The notes under the pieces are model-generated. The model did not search any database, was not told the DNA's origin, and worked only from the letters and a program-made list of their open reading frames with translations. This document shows positions 10,286 through 22,800 of a stretch of 64,000 nucleotides of DNA, in pieces. A program made the position numbers and the translations under genes. How positions within the stretch are numbered: position 1 is the first letter of the stretch; each line of letters starts with the position of its first letter. The stretch comes from a virus. The stretch is taken from the IMG/VR virus record IMGVR_UViG_3300034105_002081, positions 1 to 64,000 of that record; one strand, 5' to 3'.

Positions 10286-13200
10286 ATGTATAAGGGCGAA
10301 TTTTTTCAAAATGGTATTCTTTCTGAAATTATTCTTCAAGACGGTACACCTGCAATAAGATCTAATGTTACTGGTAAAGTATATGCAGTTGACAAACTGC
10401 GAACAGCTGTTAGAGAAGCAGCAGAACTCGGAGTCGCTGAAGCACATGTTTTAACTGGAAGCTCCTTAGACCCATACAGCTTGCATCACGTAAGTCAAAC
10501 TGAGCAATTAAATACAATTCTAGCTAGAGCGAAAACAGAGCCTGTAGTACAAGAATTTTTAGAAAAAAGAGGTTTGGGGCACTTATCTGGAAAGACTATT
10601 TCAATTCAAAGGTTGGGATATTCCAACCCATATAACATCAAAAAAGGTAAGGAACACGGTTTTTCATTAGCCTTTGAAGACTTACACCTACAAGAAGAAC
10701 CTGAAGTTATTGTTGGCGGACAAAGAGTCAAACTAGCTAGTTTAACTGCAGCTGAAAGAGCAAGTCCAGAATATAGCACAATAGGTCATGCTACGGTTAG
10801 GCAAGGTACTGGAACAGTTTTAAGGTATCAAGTTCAAGGCGATGAAGAAGGAGTCTTCTATCTCACTTCACGTCAAGCAGAGGAATTAAGAGTTGGTTTA
10901 GGTGGAGGAGCTATAGATAAAAATAAATTAGTTAAATCTATTGGACAAGGATTAGTAGACCCAGATACTGGAGGAATAAGTTCATCTTATGCTCCTGAAG
11001 AAGAAATTGCTGGTCTTCTTCAAAAAATAAATAAAAGAATGCAATTGTCAAAAAGAGAATTTTCAGCCGATCCAAAAGAGATTAGCAATTTAGTTAATGA
11101 TATGGTTAGTCTAATGCAAGAAGGACCATATGCTCACTTGTTAAAAGATGAAAAAATGGTTCCTAAATCTCTAAGAGATATATCTTTATTCTTTAATGAT
11201 ACTGAAGCTAGATTGCTAGAGTCTATTAAAATGGAAGATGGAGCTTCTTTATTAAAACATTTAGGTAGAGAAATAATTGCCGCTGATCCGAGCAAGGAAA
11301 GGGAAAGACGAGCTATAGAAATAATGGTTACAAGAGCTGGTCAGGCAGAATCTGATTTCAATGCAGAAACGTTTAGAGGTATATTCGAAATGAATGGTCT
11401 GCAACCAGAAAAATATGGAGAATTTAACAACCTAGTAAAGAGTTATTATACTGGCTTAGAAGATAAAACGCAATTTAATTTAGATGATCTTTTTGCACAT
11501 ATTTCTTCTGCGGAATCAACTTTATCCGATGGGGAAAAAAACATAATACAACACGCAGTTGAAAACTATAAGAGAGTTGGTGATGGATCTCAAGTTACTG
11601 ACGAATATGTAATAAGAAATCTAGGTCGTCAAAAGTTAAAAGATGTAGCAAATAAAAAAGAATATGTAAGAAATGCAGCCGAAAGCGTTCTTGGTGAAGA
11701 TTTGAGCGAAGTTAATGATATCTTTGAACACTTAAGTAATGTAGGAGATAGTTCAACTTTACAATTAATTAATGAAAAATTAGCAGAAAGCATGGGTATA
11801 GAAGGCGCTACCGTTGAAGCAGTAAGGGAAAATATAAGTCTTATAGAAAAATCTGTTGAAAGAGTTTTGGGTCAAGATCTAGAAGCAAAATTACTACAAG
11901 ACGTTACTTCAACTAGATTTGGGTTGGGAGAGGCGACCGCTAAGTCTGTTTCTGATATAGGAACAGCATTAACAGAGTTGGGCTATGGAGCAGTCGGATC
12001 CGAAGAATTGGTAAAAAAAGAAACAAATTTTGGTAGTTTTAGACTTCCAGGAGAAGCTAGATCTGGTGAATATATAGTGATGGATCCTGGTGGTGGTTTT
12101 GGTGGAACAGAACGAGTTGCCGCAGAAATGCAAGCTAATATATTTCACAGTCCTGTATATAATAACCCAGAGTTAGTAAAACAAGTGAAAGAAAATTTTG
12201 GTGTAGCTAGGGCACAAATTGAAGAGATGAAGAGAACTGGTGAAATTCCAGAAAAAATTATGGCTTCGCTAGAAAGAACTGCCAACATAGATGTATCAAG
12301 ATGGGACGAATTATTTTTTGCCGACAGCTTTTCTGCGCAAAGAAATAAAGCGCAAGCTCAAGAAATCGTAGCACATCTTAGAAGTGGAGGAAAAGTAAAT
12401 GATATTCCAGGACAATTAAATGATATAGTTAGAGCCTATGCTAGAGAAGCACAAACGTCAGCTAGAAAATCATATAAGAACTCAAAGGGTGAAACTATAG
12501 AAATACAGAACCCAAACCTAGCAACTACTCAAAGACATTCTGTAGATGCAGAGGGATCTATGGCAATGAGAAAGCCAGTAAGACCAGAAGCAAATGCAAC
12601 AGAATTAAATCCAGTACCAAGATTAGTTGGAAAGAATTCCTATAAAGATGTTACAACAAATATAGGGGACAATCAAAGTACAGTTCATAGACTACTAAAA
12701 TATAGACATGACGGACATAAGTTTGTTATTCCTGACATAGCAGGATCGCAATGGATGTATGCAGCTGGTGGTGGATTTGACATGGACGACAAATTTATTA
12801 CAGACTTGCATTTTCTAAACGCACAGTCTTTAGATGAAAGTGGCAACGTAGTAGGTAAAAGACAATTAATTTCTTTTGACTTTAGACAGCCAACTGGTCC
12901 ACAAGAATTTGCTTTAATGACACCACAATTAGATGACTTAACACTACAAAGAATGTTTGGTAGTAAAGATAAATTAGGAATGGGCTTTAGGGAAGCTCTT
13001 GACGAATTTGCTGAAGAAGTATCTACAAAACATAATATTAGATATACTACTTCAACAAGAAACGCACTGCCAGAAATGTTGGCTTCTTCTAGCATGAGTC
13101 AAGAAGAGAGAGGTGTCTTATATCTACAAGCAATCGCTGCTGATAACATGGAATTAGCAGCTCTGTATAGAGGGGCTAATACGGAAGGATACCTTGCTGA

Positions 13201-16200
13201 TGAGGTAGTGGGCGATGCAATATTTTCCCTAATGGACAGAGAGGCTACGAGATCGTCAAGTGGTGTTGGAGCTTCAAGATTCCGCGTTCATGAAATAAAT
13301 GATACATTAGTTGACAAACTGGTCACCATAAATCAAGAAGGCAATACCGTACTCAAGGGATCAACAATACTGCAACTTACTCCAGAAGAAATAGCAATGA
13401 ATCCTGCTTTAGTAGAAAGTTACAGAAAAGATCTTAGAATTCAAATTCAAAATATAGGGCTTTCTGCTTCCGAAGATACTGTCTTTAATAAGAATATTAA
13501 AGATTTAATAAATGCAAATCCTAGAGATTTTGGTGGAAAAAATTATGACCAAATGCTACAAGCAGCAAGAGGATTAACTCCAGAATTAAGTGAAAATCAA
13601 TTTATTTACGCCACTGCACACGAAATACTAGGTCAAGATAATTTTTTGGCAGAAAAAGTATTAAGTGAATTTGGTTTAATGAAACAAAGAATAGAAATTA
13701 ACACAACAGCAGTTCCAGGTGGAAAAATAGGTAGTTACATTGATGCTTTAGGTTTTGTCGATTCTCAAGTCAATCAAATGAGGGATATAATTACTAGACT
13801 AGAAGAATCTGGACCTCAAGGTTCTGAACTAGCGAAGTTGCTAAAGATGCCGTATCCAATCTATAATCCGGAAACTGCATTGGATACTGGTACAGGTGGC
13901 GCAGGAAAACTAGTCCTAAAGTATACAAATATAGCTGAAGATTTACAAAGCGCAATGCAAATTTTTAATCCTGAAGAACCCGTTGACCCCCAATCCGTTT
14001 ACAAGATGTTGTATAGTTTGACCGATAGATATAAGCAAGACCTAGACCATACAGACAGCATCGGTGCTTTTACTGGTCTAGACGATTTTGTTCGAAGATT
14101 AACATCTAGCGATCAAGCAACCGCAAAAGCCGCCCAAGAACTGATTAATATTGAGCTAAAGAATGTAGAAGAGGCAATGGTTTTAAACTCCGGACTTGCT
14201 TTTGGTAAGGCTCGAGCTCTTTACTATCATGGATTCTTGGGTGAAGAAGAAGTTTTAGAAATGGGATTAGACGAAATTGCTACAAGAATTAAAGGTTCTA
14301 ATACTGAAAACTTTTCTTTATTCTTGCAGGGTGTGATTAACGGTGCAAAAGAAGCAAAATATAGAATTAATGAACTTGGCATTGAAGCACTTAATCCTGC
14401 TGGTGAGGAAACTGCAGATAAATTTACTGCTTTTATAAACTCAATTATAGAAGAATCGCAACAAGGGGCAAAACTAAAGGGCTTTAAAAAAGAAAAAGCA
14501 ATGGAAGACGCTTTTAACAAAGTCTTAGAAGACGCAGAGTTTGGTTTAGTGCACACCGACGCTGCTGCAGAAAGATATAGTGTTAGCACTCTTATGAGGG
14601 CAACTGAAGAATTTAATGATTTTATTACACAAACAGTTAACTCTGTAAAACCAGGTTCTGGTCTTTATAACAGACTATTGGGTCAAAGTGAATACGCAGC
14701 TTACGATATAAACGTAAATCCCTTAATGCCAGACATAGAACAAGCATTAAAATCTTTAAATATAAACGGTAATGATTACGACTTAGGTACAGCTAACTCA
14801 AAAATGAATAGAGCATTAAATGAACTAGCCGAAATGAAACGTAGAGGATATGCAGATCCTAAACGAATTAATAAAATTCTAGAAGAAGCTGAAATAAATG
14901 TTGCAACACAAGAATTAGCTGGTATACACTCAAGCTCGATGAAATTAGCCTTTGCTCAAGACGCAATTGCTCAAAGAAGAGAAGAGCTACAAACCGCAGC
15001 TAGAGAAGTAGTCCATGGAAGTATTTTTGATTTTGTTAACAAAGCAGATAATCCTGGTAACATAACAAGTGCAATGGAATCGTATTTCTTAAGGGTAATG
15101 CAACTTCAAACATCTGCAAGTAAAGATGATCAAAAATTAGGTCAAGTTCTTGACGGCTTGCTTGTATATGGCCAAGATTTTTTTGGTCAAGGTGATAGAT
15201 TAGCTTTAGATGAAATGTACATTCACGCAAGAAATCAACTAACCTTTAATGCAACAGCAGGTGTAGCAGAACAAGAAGGAAGAATTAGTAATTTTATATC
15301 AATGTTTGATCATGAAGGTGAAACGCTAACAGAAAAACTTAGAAATATATTTAGTCTTCATGGTGAAGCAGATTTACTAGAAAGAGACCCATACAAGAGA
15401 ACATATAGGGAAGACTATTTAGATTCAGACTTTGGTGAATATTCAGGAGAAGCTCTTCCAGAAATAAGATCAAGAGCTACTGGAGAAACAATTCCTGAAT
15501 TTTTAGGAGAAGATAGTGAAAGAATGTTTGAAGACTTTGTCCAACTTCACATTTCTGGCGATCAAGAAAATACAGCAAAATTAATTATGCGAAAACGTTT
15601 TGCTGACGATCCAGAAGCAGCAAAGGCTTACATAGACGAACTAAAAATGATAGGCATGAGATACGAAAGCAAGTCCGCAGAAATATCTCCTAAAGTAGCA
15701 GAAATGCTTGAACAGTTCATGCCAGATATTGACATGACAATGCCAATGACAACTTCAGATATATTGGAAACTTTTGACCGTTCTATTGGTACTCTTGCAG
15801 AAGATGAAGCCGCTGCCGTTCGTTCTGCTTTACGAGAAGGAGCAGAAACTGCCGGTGGAGCAACAGGTGGAGACATACCCTTTAAGGGCATTGGGGAAAT
15901 GATAAGTGACCATTTTCCTAGAATTGGCAGAATAGGGAATAGAATAGGCGAACACAAGTTCGCTATAGCAGGAACTGTAGCTGCCGCAACGGCAGGAGCT
16001 GTTGTCTACCATAAGATGAGAAATAGGGATCATACTCCCGACGCTGTTACTGGACCTCCTCTTTTGCCCGGTGGAAACCCATACGACAGAAGGGATACTA
16101 CAACCGTTCAATATCCAGACTTTTCATCATTTCAAAATGACGATGATGGGGATTCTTATGACATAAGGGTTTCTGGAACTGATGCACAAATGAAAAAATT

Positions 16201-16309
16201 TATAAATCAAGCATCAATCATAACAGATTCAAATACAAACAGTACTATATATCGAGGTATCCCTAACTTAAGCAGTGATCCATTTGACGACATTGCAGGT
16301 TCTTATTAG
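10286..16309 (+). CDS. Giant virion protein, 2007 aa
   Basis: The ATG is 5 bp after the previous stop and the frame is uninterrupted for 2007 codons, with no in-phase CGG. The N-terminus (FFQNGILSEIILQDGTPAI) is followed by long charged, helix-rich stretches. Around residues 815-845 there is a glycine-rich segment ending GGGFDMDDKF. A hydrophobic Ala/Gly segment lies near residues 1890-1910 (HKFAIAGTVAAATAGAVVY), close to the C-terminus. It may share the tape-measure function with the preceding giant gene or be an internal protein ejected with DNA. I do not recognise an enzyme domain with confidence. The acidic triad at FDMDD resembles a metal-binding loop but does not match the DxDGD motif of RNA polymerases. 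Confidence 0.6.
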   Translation: MYKGEFFQNGILSEIILQDGTPAIRSNVTGKVYAVDKLRTAVREAAELGVAEAHVLTGSSLDPYSLHHVSQTEQLNTILARAKTEPVVQEFLEKRGLGHLSGKTISIQRLGYSNPYNIKKGKEHGFSLAFEDLHLQEEPEVIVGGQRVKLASLTAAERASPEYSTIGHATVRQGTGTVLRYQVQGDEEGVFYLTSRQAEELRVGLGGGAIDKNKLVKSIGQGLVDPDTGGISSSYAPEEEIAGLLQKINKRMQLSKREFSADPKEISNLVNDMVSLMQEGPYAHLLKDEKMVPKSLRDISLFFNDTEARLLESIKMEDGASLLKHLGREIIAADPSKERERRAIEIMVTRAGQAESDFNAETFRGIFEMNGLQPEKYGEFNNLVKSYYTGLEDKTQFNLDDLFAHISSAESTLSDGEKNIIQHAVENYKRVGDGSQVTDEYVIRNLGRQKLKDVANKKEYVRNAAESVLGEDLSEVNDIFEHLSNVGDSSTLQLINEKLAESMGIEGATVEAVRENISLIEKSVERVLGQDLEAKLLQDVTSTRFGLGEATAKSVSDIGTALTELGYGAVGSEELVKKETNFGSFRLPGEARSGEYIVMDPGGGFGGTERVAAEMQANIFHSPVYNNPELVKQVKENFGVARAQIEEMKRTGEIPEKIMASLERTANIDVSRWDELFFADSFSAQRNKAQAQEIVAHLRSGGKVNDIPGQLNDIVRAYAREAQTSARKSYKNSKGETIEIQNPNLATTQRHSVDAEGSMAMRKPVRPEANATELNPVPRLVGKNSYKDVTTNIGDNQSTVHRLLKYRHDGHKFVIPDIAGSQWMYAAGGGFDMDDKFITDLHFLNAQSLDESGNVVGKRQLISFDFRQPTGPQEFALMTPQLDDLTLQRMFGSKDKLGMGFREALDEFAEEVSTKHNIRYTTSTRNALPEMLASSSMSQEERGVLYLQAIAADNMELAALYRGANTEGYLADEVVGDAIFSLMDREATRSSSGVGASRFRVHEINDTLVDKLVTINQEGNTVLKGSTILQLTPEEIAMNPALVESYRKDLRIQIQNIGLSASEDTVFNKNIKDLINANPRDFGGKNYDQMLQAARGLTPELSENQFIYATAHEILGQDNFLAEKVLSEFGLMKQRIEINTTAVPGGKIGSYIDALGFVDSQVNQMRDIITRLEESGPQGSELAKLLKMPYPIYNPETALDTGTGGAGKLVLKYTNIAEDLQSAMQIFNPEEPVDPQSVYKMLYSLTDRYKQDLDHTDSIGAFTGLDDFVRRLTSSDQATAKAAQELINIELKNVEEAMVLNSGLAFGKARALYYHGFLGEEEVLEMGLDEIATRIKGSNTENFSLFLQGVINGAKEAKYRINELGIEALNPAGEETADKFTAFINSIIEESQQGAKLKGFKKEKAMEDAFNKVLEDAEFGLVHTDAAAERYSVSTLMRATEEFNDFITQTVNSVKPGSGLYNRLLGQSEYAAYDINVNPLMPDIEQALKSLNINGNDYDLGTANSKMNRALNELAEMKRRGYADPKRINKILEEAEINVATQELAGIHSSSMKLAFAQDAIAQRREELQTAAREVVHGSIFDFVNKADNPGNITSAMESYFLRVMQLQTSASKDDQKLGQVLDGLLVYGQDFFGQGDRLALDEMYIHARNQLTFNATAGVAEQEGRISNFISMFDHEGETLTEKLRNIFSLHGEADLLERDPYKRTYREDYLDSDFGEYSGEALPEIRSRATGETIPEFLGEDSERMFEDFVQLHISGDQENTAKLIMRKRFADDPEAAKAYIDELKMIGMRYESKSAEISPKVAEMLEQFMPDIDMTMPMTTSDILETFDRSIGTLAEDEAAAVRSALREGAETAGGATGGDIPFKGIGEMISDHFPRIGRIGNRIGEHKFAIAGTVAAATAGAVVYHKMRNRDHTPDAVTGPPLLPGGNPYDRRDTTTVQYPDFSSFQNDDDGDSYDIRVSGTDAQMKKFINQASIITDSNTNSTIYRGIPNLSSDPFDDIAGSY

Positions 16310-16319
16310 GAAATAGGTC

Positions 16320-16793
16320 ATGGAAAGAAATCTTAGCGATTCAAATGCCCGTCTAAAAAACGCTGCTAAAAACAACCCAAATTCAGCCCCTAAAGTCCAA
16401 CAAGCTAGACAAACAGCAGAAACTGTTAAAGCTAACAATTCAAAGGAACCATATAGTGGAAACTCTGAAGATAGACTTACTGATAAAAAAGCTAAAGAAG
16501 CTACAACATCTTCAAGAGGACCATCTAGACCGTCTTACGAGGGTTATAGTGGTTCTTCTAGTGCTCATATCCAATTTAATAAAACAGGATATGATGCCCC
16601 AAAACACCAACAAGCTAGAAATAAAACATTATCTGGAGAAGGAAATCCTAATATTTCATTAGCTTCTTTCAATAAAGGGACCCATTCATTTAACAAAAAT
16701 GGTATAATTAACAATCACGCTAGAATATCTATGGGGGAAACTTCTAGAACTAGCATAGATAAAATTTTAAAAATTAATAATTATTTTAATTAA
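16320..16793 (+). CDS. Small hydrophilic protein of unknown function
   Basis: A 157-aa protein starting at an ATG that follows AGGAAATAGGTC, a usable ribosome site. It is rich in Asn, Ser, Lys and Gln, with few hydrophobic residues, and looks largely disordered. Two short similar elements occur: QQARQ near residue 27 and QQARN near residue 97. It lies between two giant virion genes and is in the same orientation, so a small structural or assembly role is likely. I do not recognise the family. Confidence 0.6.
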   Translation: MERNLSDSNARLKNAAKNNPNSAPKVQQARQTAETVKANNSKEPYSGNSEDRLTDKKAKEATTSSRGPSRPSYEGYSGSSSAHIQFNKTGYDAPKHQQARNKTLSGEGNPNISLASFNKGTHSFNKNGIINNHARISMGETSRTSIDKILKINNYFN

Positions 16794-16803
16794 GCGGTAA
16801 ACT

Positions 16804-19800
16804 ATGGCAGTAGATAAAACTATTATAAAATATCTTAAAGATAATTTTACTACTCAAGCGCATATAAATGATTATATCGACGAGCTAAGGTCAACATACC
16901 AAGACGGTTTAACCTATAAGGCTAAAAGAGTTTATGATTATTATGGCCTTTTTATAGGCGACACAAGTTACGCTGGAGACTACAAGAGCTCAAGGAATAA
17001 CAGCGTATGGCAAAATAAAGTTATGCCAGTCGCATTAGAGATAATTAAACCAAAATTTTCTGATCCAGTTTGGGTTTCTCTTAGAGAAACAGCAATTGGC
17101 ACTACGATTAATGCCTATACACCTGGTAGTAAAATTGTTAATATAACTACGGTAGCAATTTTAGATTATCTAAGAGCTAACTTTGATAAGACAATAAAGA
17201 AAAATATCCAAATTGATGACCCGTCTTTAGAAAAAGCTTGGACTAAATACTACGAAGATGATAAAACTGGGGTTAAAACAGGTAGAGATGTTACCGCTTT
17301 TGGTACTGGTAAAACTCTTTTTGGTAACTGGATTTCATTAGGAGATTTTGTAGAAGCAGTAATAAAAAGACTGCAAAGTTTTGATATTGCTACAGGAACG
17401 CTTAACGAAGCAACAACTGTTCCAAACCTCCCTCCTGAAGTAGATGCTCAGTATGGAACTAGATTTGAAATATTAGAAGATTTTCTTCGCAAATCGTCTG
17501 GCACCACCAATGCCCATGGTACTTATGTGGCAGGTCTTTACGATACTGTATTAAGAAAGAATAATCTACGGAGTTTGGTCTCCTAGCCAACATGGTAATG
17601 ATTCATTTGGCGTCTTTGAAAAAATATTAGCCCCTGCAATATCTTCAAAGCTAAATAATTTGCAAGTTAAATATCAAAAAAATATATATGACAGATTACA
17701 AAATAGCGGTTTATTAGATCTTCTTATTTACAATGATCAGATTCGTCAGTTTGGTAGAGGAAGATTCGAAAATGAAGGATCAGTAAGAGCTAGTGGGGCA
17801 AAACTGCTAGATGGAACAAGAGATACTGCTTGGCTTCAGCAGTTATCGCTTACGATCTCGATACTTTCATCAGACCCAATAACAATGGCTACTCTTTATC
17901 AGTACTTTCCTGATCTCATTAACTTCTTCTTTGAAGCAGTAGCTATAACAGCAGACTATTCTAATAATGGACAAGGTGGCGGTCAAGAAGACGAATTAAA
18001 TAATCCACAAGCTATCCTTGATGATCTAATGAAATCTTTTGGTCACGTTAATGGAGAAAATATATTTACTGGTGCTTGGAACTTAATCAATACAGCACAA
18101 AGAATAGAAAAAGCTTTAGCAGAAACTCCGTTAAGATCAAACACACCACCAAATACTCCTGATATATTTCACTTAAGACTTGGTGCATCAAACTTCTATA
18201 TCCCACCTATTAAAATAGATGTTAATACCTCATTTAAGACTTCGTCATTGGGGACTCAGGCTTTAAGACAAAAAACTACCGCAAAGTTTAACGCAGGGTA
18301 TAAAGAAGTCAGTATAGGAATGAGATTATACTTTCCTAATTACGAAGAAATTTGGGGCATTTCGATAGATGACGTTTCCAAAATTACAGTAAAAGATAAC
18401 TACAGCATAGACTTTAAGCCAACTGGAGATAGTGATGAAAAGATCGACAAATTTCTTTCTTCTTTGCGTGGCTTAATTGCTGCCTTTAAATATTCTCCTA
18501 TTCTTCCAGTTAAAAATCATTATCTAAATTCAGTCCATGGAATAACGGGAGTTACACTTGCTGGAATGTCAATATCTACGATTCCAAACTATCCATTTGG
18601 TCTAATGGTCGACATTGCTTTTAATAATTTTAATCATAAACCACTTTTACCAATGATATCTGACTTTAACCAGGCAATACACTGGGGTAAGTATAGACAA
18701 TATATGGGCAAAGCTGCAGGAAAATTACATAACTATGTTAACGAAGAATTTATTAAATATACACCAGATGAAGCTTTGGGCAGAAACAGCAACGACATAA
18801 GTGGCCGTACTCCAGCAGGACAAAGCGGATCAAATAATATTAACACACCAACTACTTCTATAGTCCCTGCTAATGGAACTACTTTAGACTTAGACCCAAG
18901 TACGATAGGGTACAAGGATGATGATGTATTTGTTACGAATGTCTATAAAGAATGGACAGATGGCAACAATGTAGTTTTCTATACTCCAGCAGAAACTCAA
19001 ACAAAAATATTTACTCCAGATATTTCTGATTTTAGAAGCGACGCAGAAAAATATGCAGCAAAAGTAACACCTCAAAATTCTGGTATTTGGGGTTCATTCT
19101 TGAGTGGATTTGGCATAAATCTTGCATCCGATTATAACCGTTCTCTTTCCGACGTAGTAACCACCTCCAAGGGCGCATATCAAGAGTTCTACATCAGGGA
19201 TAAAATTTTAAGTTCAATAAATATATTAGAAGCAGGCAGAAGCTCCAAAGTATTTACCGAAAGTGCTTACGCTACATTAGTTGAAGGGTTTATCGGCTCA
19301 AACCTTAGTGCAGGGCTAGACTCAGACAGAAAAGCTTTCTTAAGAAATATGAACGATAATACAAACGCTTATACAGATACAGGTGATTGGAAATTAGGAA
19401 TATTAAGCTTTAAAAATAAAACGCTTCTTGAAATGAAATTCATAATGAAAGCAAAAGCCACAAAAACCGATACCTATTTAGATCACTTGGTGGACGTAGA
19501 AACAGTACGTCAAGCAAGAAGTCAACATCTTGATGTCGACGATCCAAAGAATAAATCTACGATTGACTCAATAAGAGCGACGGTTAAGAGAAAATTTGGC
19601 GATGCTTTTGCTTCCACAATGTACAATAGATTCTTTGAATATGGTCCGCTAAAAGACTTAATGGAAGCAGCTAGAGAAAGAGCTGGATCTTTCCACATTA
19701 GAGAGTGGGAAGTTCCGATGATTAAGTTGGATTTTGATCCAAAAAGCGTGATAGTGACCGCTGTTTCCTTGAGCATGTCAAATACCTTTGTCCCCTTGCA

Positions 19801-22800
19801 ACTTCAAATGCAAGATGAACCAACATACCAACACATTGGTGGTGGAGATACAAACATTAGTATGTCAATGGTAATCTTTGGCGAAAAAGAATTAATTAAA
19901 TTAAGAAAAATGTTTGACCACATTAACGGTTTGGCTAGATTAGAACACGCTACTGGCGTACTTGGATTCTTAGGTATTAAAAATATTATAACGGCATTGG
20001 CTGGTGTTAAATATGTTTTACCAATTAGATTTGATGTAAAAACAATCGAAGGATATCCTCATGTTTACAACGTTACATTGGATCTTGTTGACTTTGATAT
20101 TTTTCAACAAAAGAGAGAACAACTTTCTTCTGCGCAGCAAGCAAAGTTCGTTGAAGAGTTTGGGACAAAGAAAAATCCATTTTTAAGAATTAAACAACTT
20201 TGGGGTCAGTTCAATGCTTACTCCGATTTTCCTTTGGAAATAAGAAATAAGGCTGGTGAGATAGTAGGTTCATTAGATCCAGATTTTTATTTCCGTAGTT
20301 TTGAAATGTTTGATAACGATGTTGTTAATAACATAACTATTAACCAACAAAAACTTACTAGGTTAAACTTTAAGCACGTAAAACCAGAAGATGGATCTAC
20401 TGATCAAACTGAACTAGCACGTTATGCATCCAGAATAGATACTTTTAAAACCTACATTAGGACTAATGATGTTAGCGGTTTAAAGAGATATGTAAAAGAT
20501 ACTCTTAGTTTAGACCCTTCAACAACAGCGTCTTATATTAGAGATGCGCTTTCGGGGGAAGATAATCAAAATTTCTTAATTCATTATGTGGATAGTTTGG
20601 ACGAAACTGAATTCCCCGTAACATCAGCAGCTGACTCTAATTTTAGAAGCACTAATGGACAACTATCAGTTGGTGACGTTGGCAGTAACAGGGAAAAAGA
20701 AAAGGCAAGTATAGAAGCTTTACTAAAGGGAAGTAGTTCTCTTCAGGGTGAGGATATGGTCAGCTTTAACCCTGATGAACTCAGCGCTCACGCAATAATA
20801 CACACTTTTCCAGCAATAGGGAACGTGGTGGATCCACACATCCCAGCTATACTGCATACAGCAGATGGGTATCAATTTGGTTATGTCGATAAAGATAATG
20901 GTAGATTTTATTTAACCGTAGATGGATATAACGTAACAAAAGATACCAAAAAGGTTAACTATATTGGAGTAACAGATACCCAATCTCCAGATGTTGGAAC
21001 AAACCTTCCTGAAGGAAAGAACATGACGGGCGTACCAGGAGTCCAGTCTTTGGATAAATATCAATACTCATACACATCAGGTGATTTGAGCAAGCCTGAA
21101 TCCATGAACAGGAATGGAGATTCAAAGAGCGTTGATAAGCACTGGGAAAAGATGATGATTGATACGTCCTATAGGGATATATCAGGAAGAATGATTAGAG
21201 CTTTTCCAACCTATATGCTGTGGTTAGTTGATGAAGGTAATTTTGCTGGAACAAAACTATTTGATAACTTTTATGGATTACAATCGATTATAGATTTTTC
21301 AATAGTTCAATCAGAAGATATACTAGGAGACACCTTAGTATTCAGACTTTCCAATATGTATGCCAAGCTTTCCACTAGAGAAGCTAGTACGGTATTTAAT
21401 GGAAACGGACAACAGAATGCTCCTCCAGGTACAGATCTATTTGGATTGACATCTGGCCTAGACTCCATTATAGATTTAACCTTAAATAGAGCAAGAAATA
21501 TTCTTGGTCATATGGAAAGTCAATATATTGTTGACATAGAAAATATTAGATTAAAACCAGGAGTAAGAGTCCACCTTAGGGGCGGGTACGGTTCAAATCC
21601 AAACTCATTACATACTTTATTCAATGGCATTATTACCAGTGTTGAACTAGGTGAAATTGTTGTCGTCACTGCACAATCTGACGCAATTGAATTAAGTCCA
21701 ATAGTTAACTCTACTAATAAAAAAGGTAGTAGCGGTAAAATAGATGGTGGAATAAATACTGGAATGTATTTATCAGAACCACGAGATTTAATGATTCGTT
21801 TGTTGTCAATGGGAACTTCTAAAACAAGAGAAGCTTTTGCCCTTGCTACTAGAGGTACTATCTTTTCTGGAAATAAATTTGGAATCAAACACTTTGGAAT
21901 GATACCTTATCAGCCTTTAAATGACATCGAATTAAACAAACAAAGAGGAATCAGAAATGCAATAGCAGACACTGCGACCTCTTTAGGCAGAGGTGGGATG
22001 GGGGTTTCCGGAACAGTTTCCGCAGTGGCAGGAATGTTGAATCCAGATGGCCAAAACCAAAGTGTGCTTGGTGCAGAAGTTAGAATTCCAGTAGTTTCCA
22101 TGATGCAAACATTGTGGTCTAACTTTGCTGCTCAAAGAGATCTAGAAATTTTTAAAAGAAATATATATCCCGGTAATGGAACAGGAGTTGCCCAGTACCT
22201 TGGTGGAGACATTGGAGATGGTTGGGCTAATGTTTCTTCTTTGACGCCAGAAGATAAGCCCAATCCTAGACTAGAATATTTAAATAGGCTTACTGACTCA
22301 TCTTGGAATGATTTACTCCAAAAATATGACGCTCAGGACGCAAGTGCTGCAGCCGCTTTGGACACATTAACTGGTGCAGGGGCAAGAGAAAGTGGTGGCA
22401 CTGCAGCTATGATAACTGGTGGAGTATTGGCTGCTGCTGGTACAGCCCTTGCTGTAGGTACTGGTGGCTTAGCCCTTCCTATAATAGGAGTAGGAGCCGC
22501 TACATTGGGTCTAACTGGTGTTCTTGGTGGTAGAGGCGGAAAGAATATATTTAGAACGCTGGGACTAATCAGTCCAACAGACGATGACGACATGCCTGGA
22601 TTCGATGAAGTTTCGTTCAGGTGCCAAACGTACATGAAGAGTGTATGGGATATATTCCAAACATGTGCAAGAATTTTACCTAATTACATAGTAGCAGTAA
22701 GACCATTTGAAGATAGGTCTACTGTATTCTATGGTAAGCCACATTGGCTGTATACATCAGGCGTAGTTCCTGTAACGACTGGTTTCCCTAGTGAAGAAAA

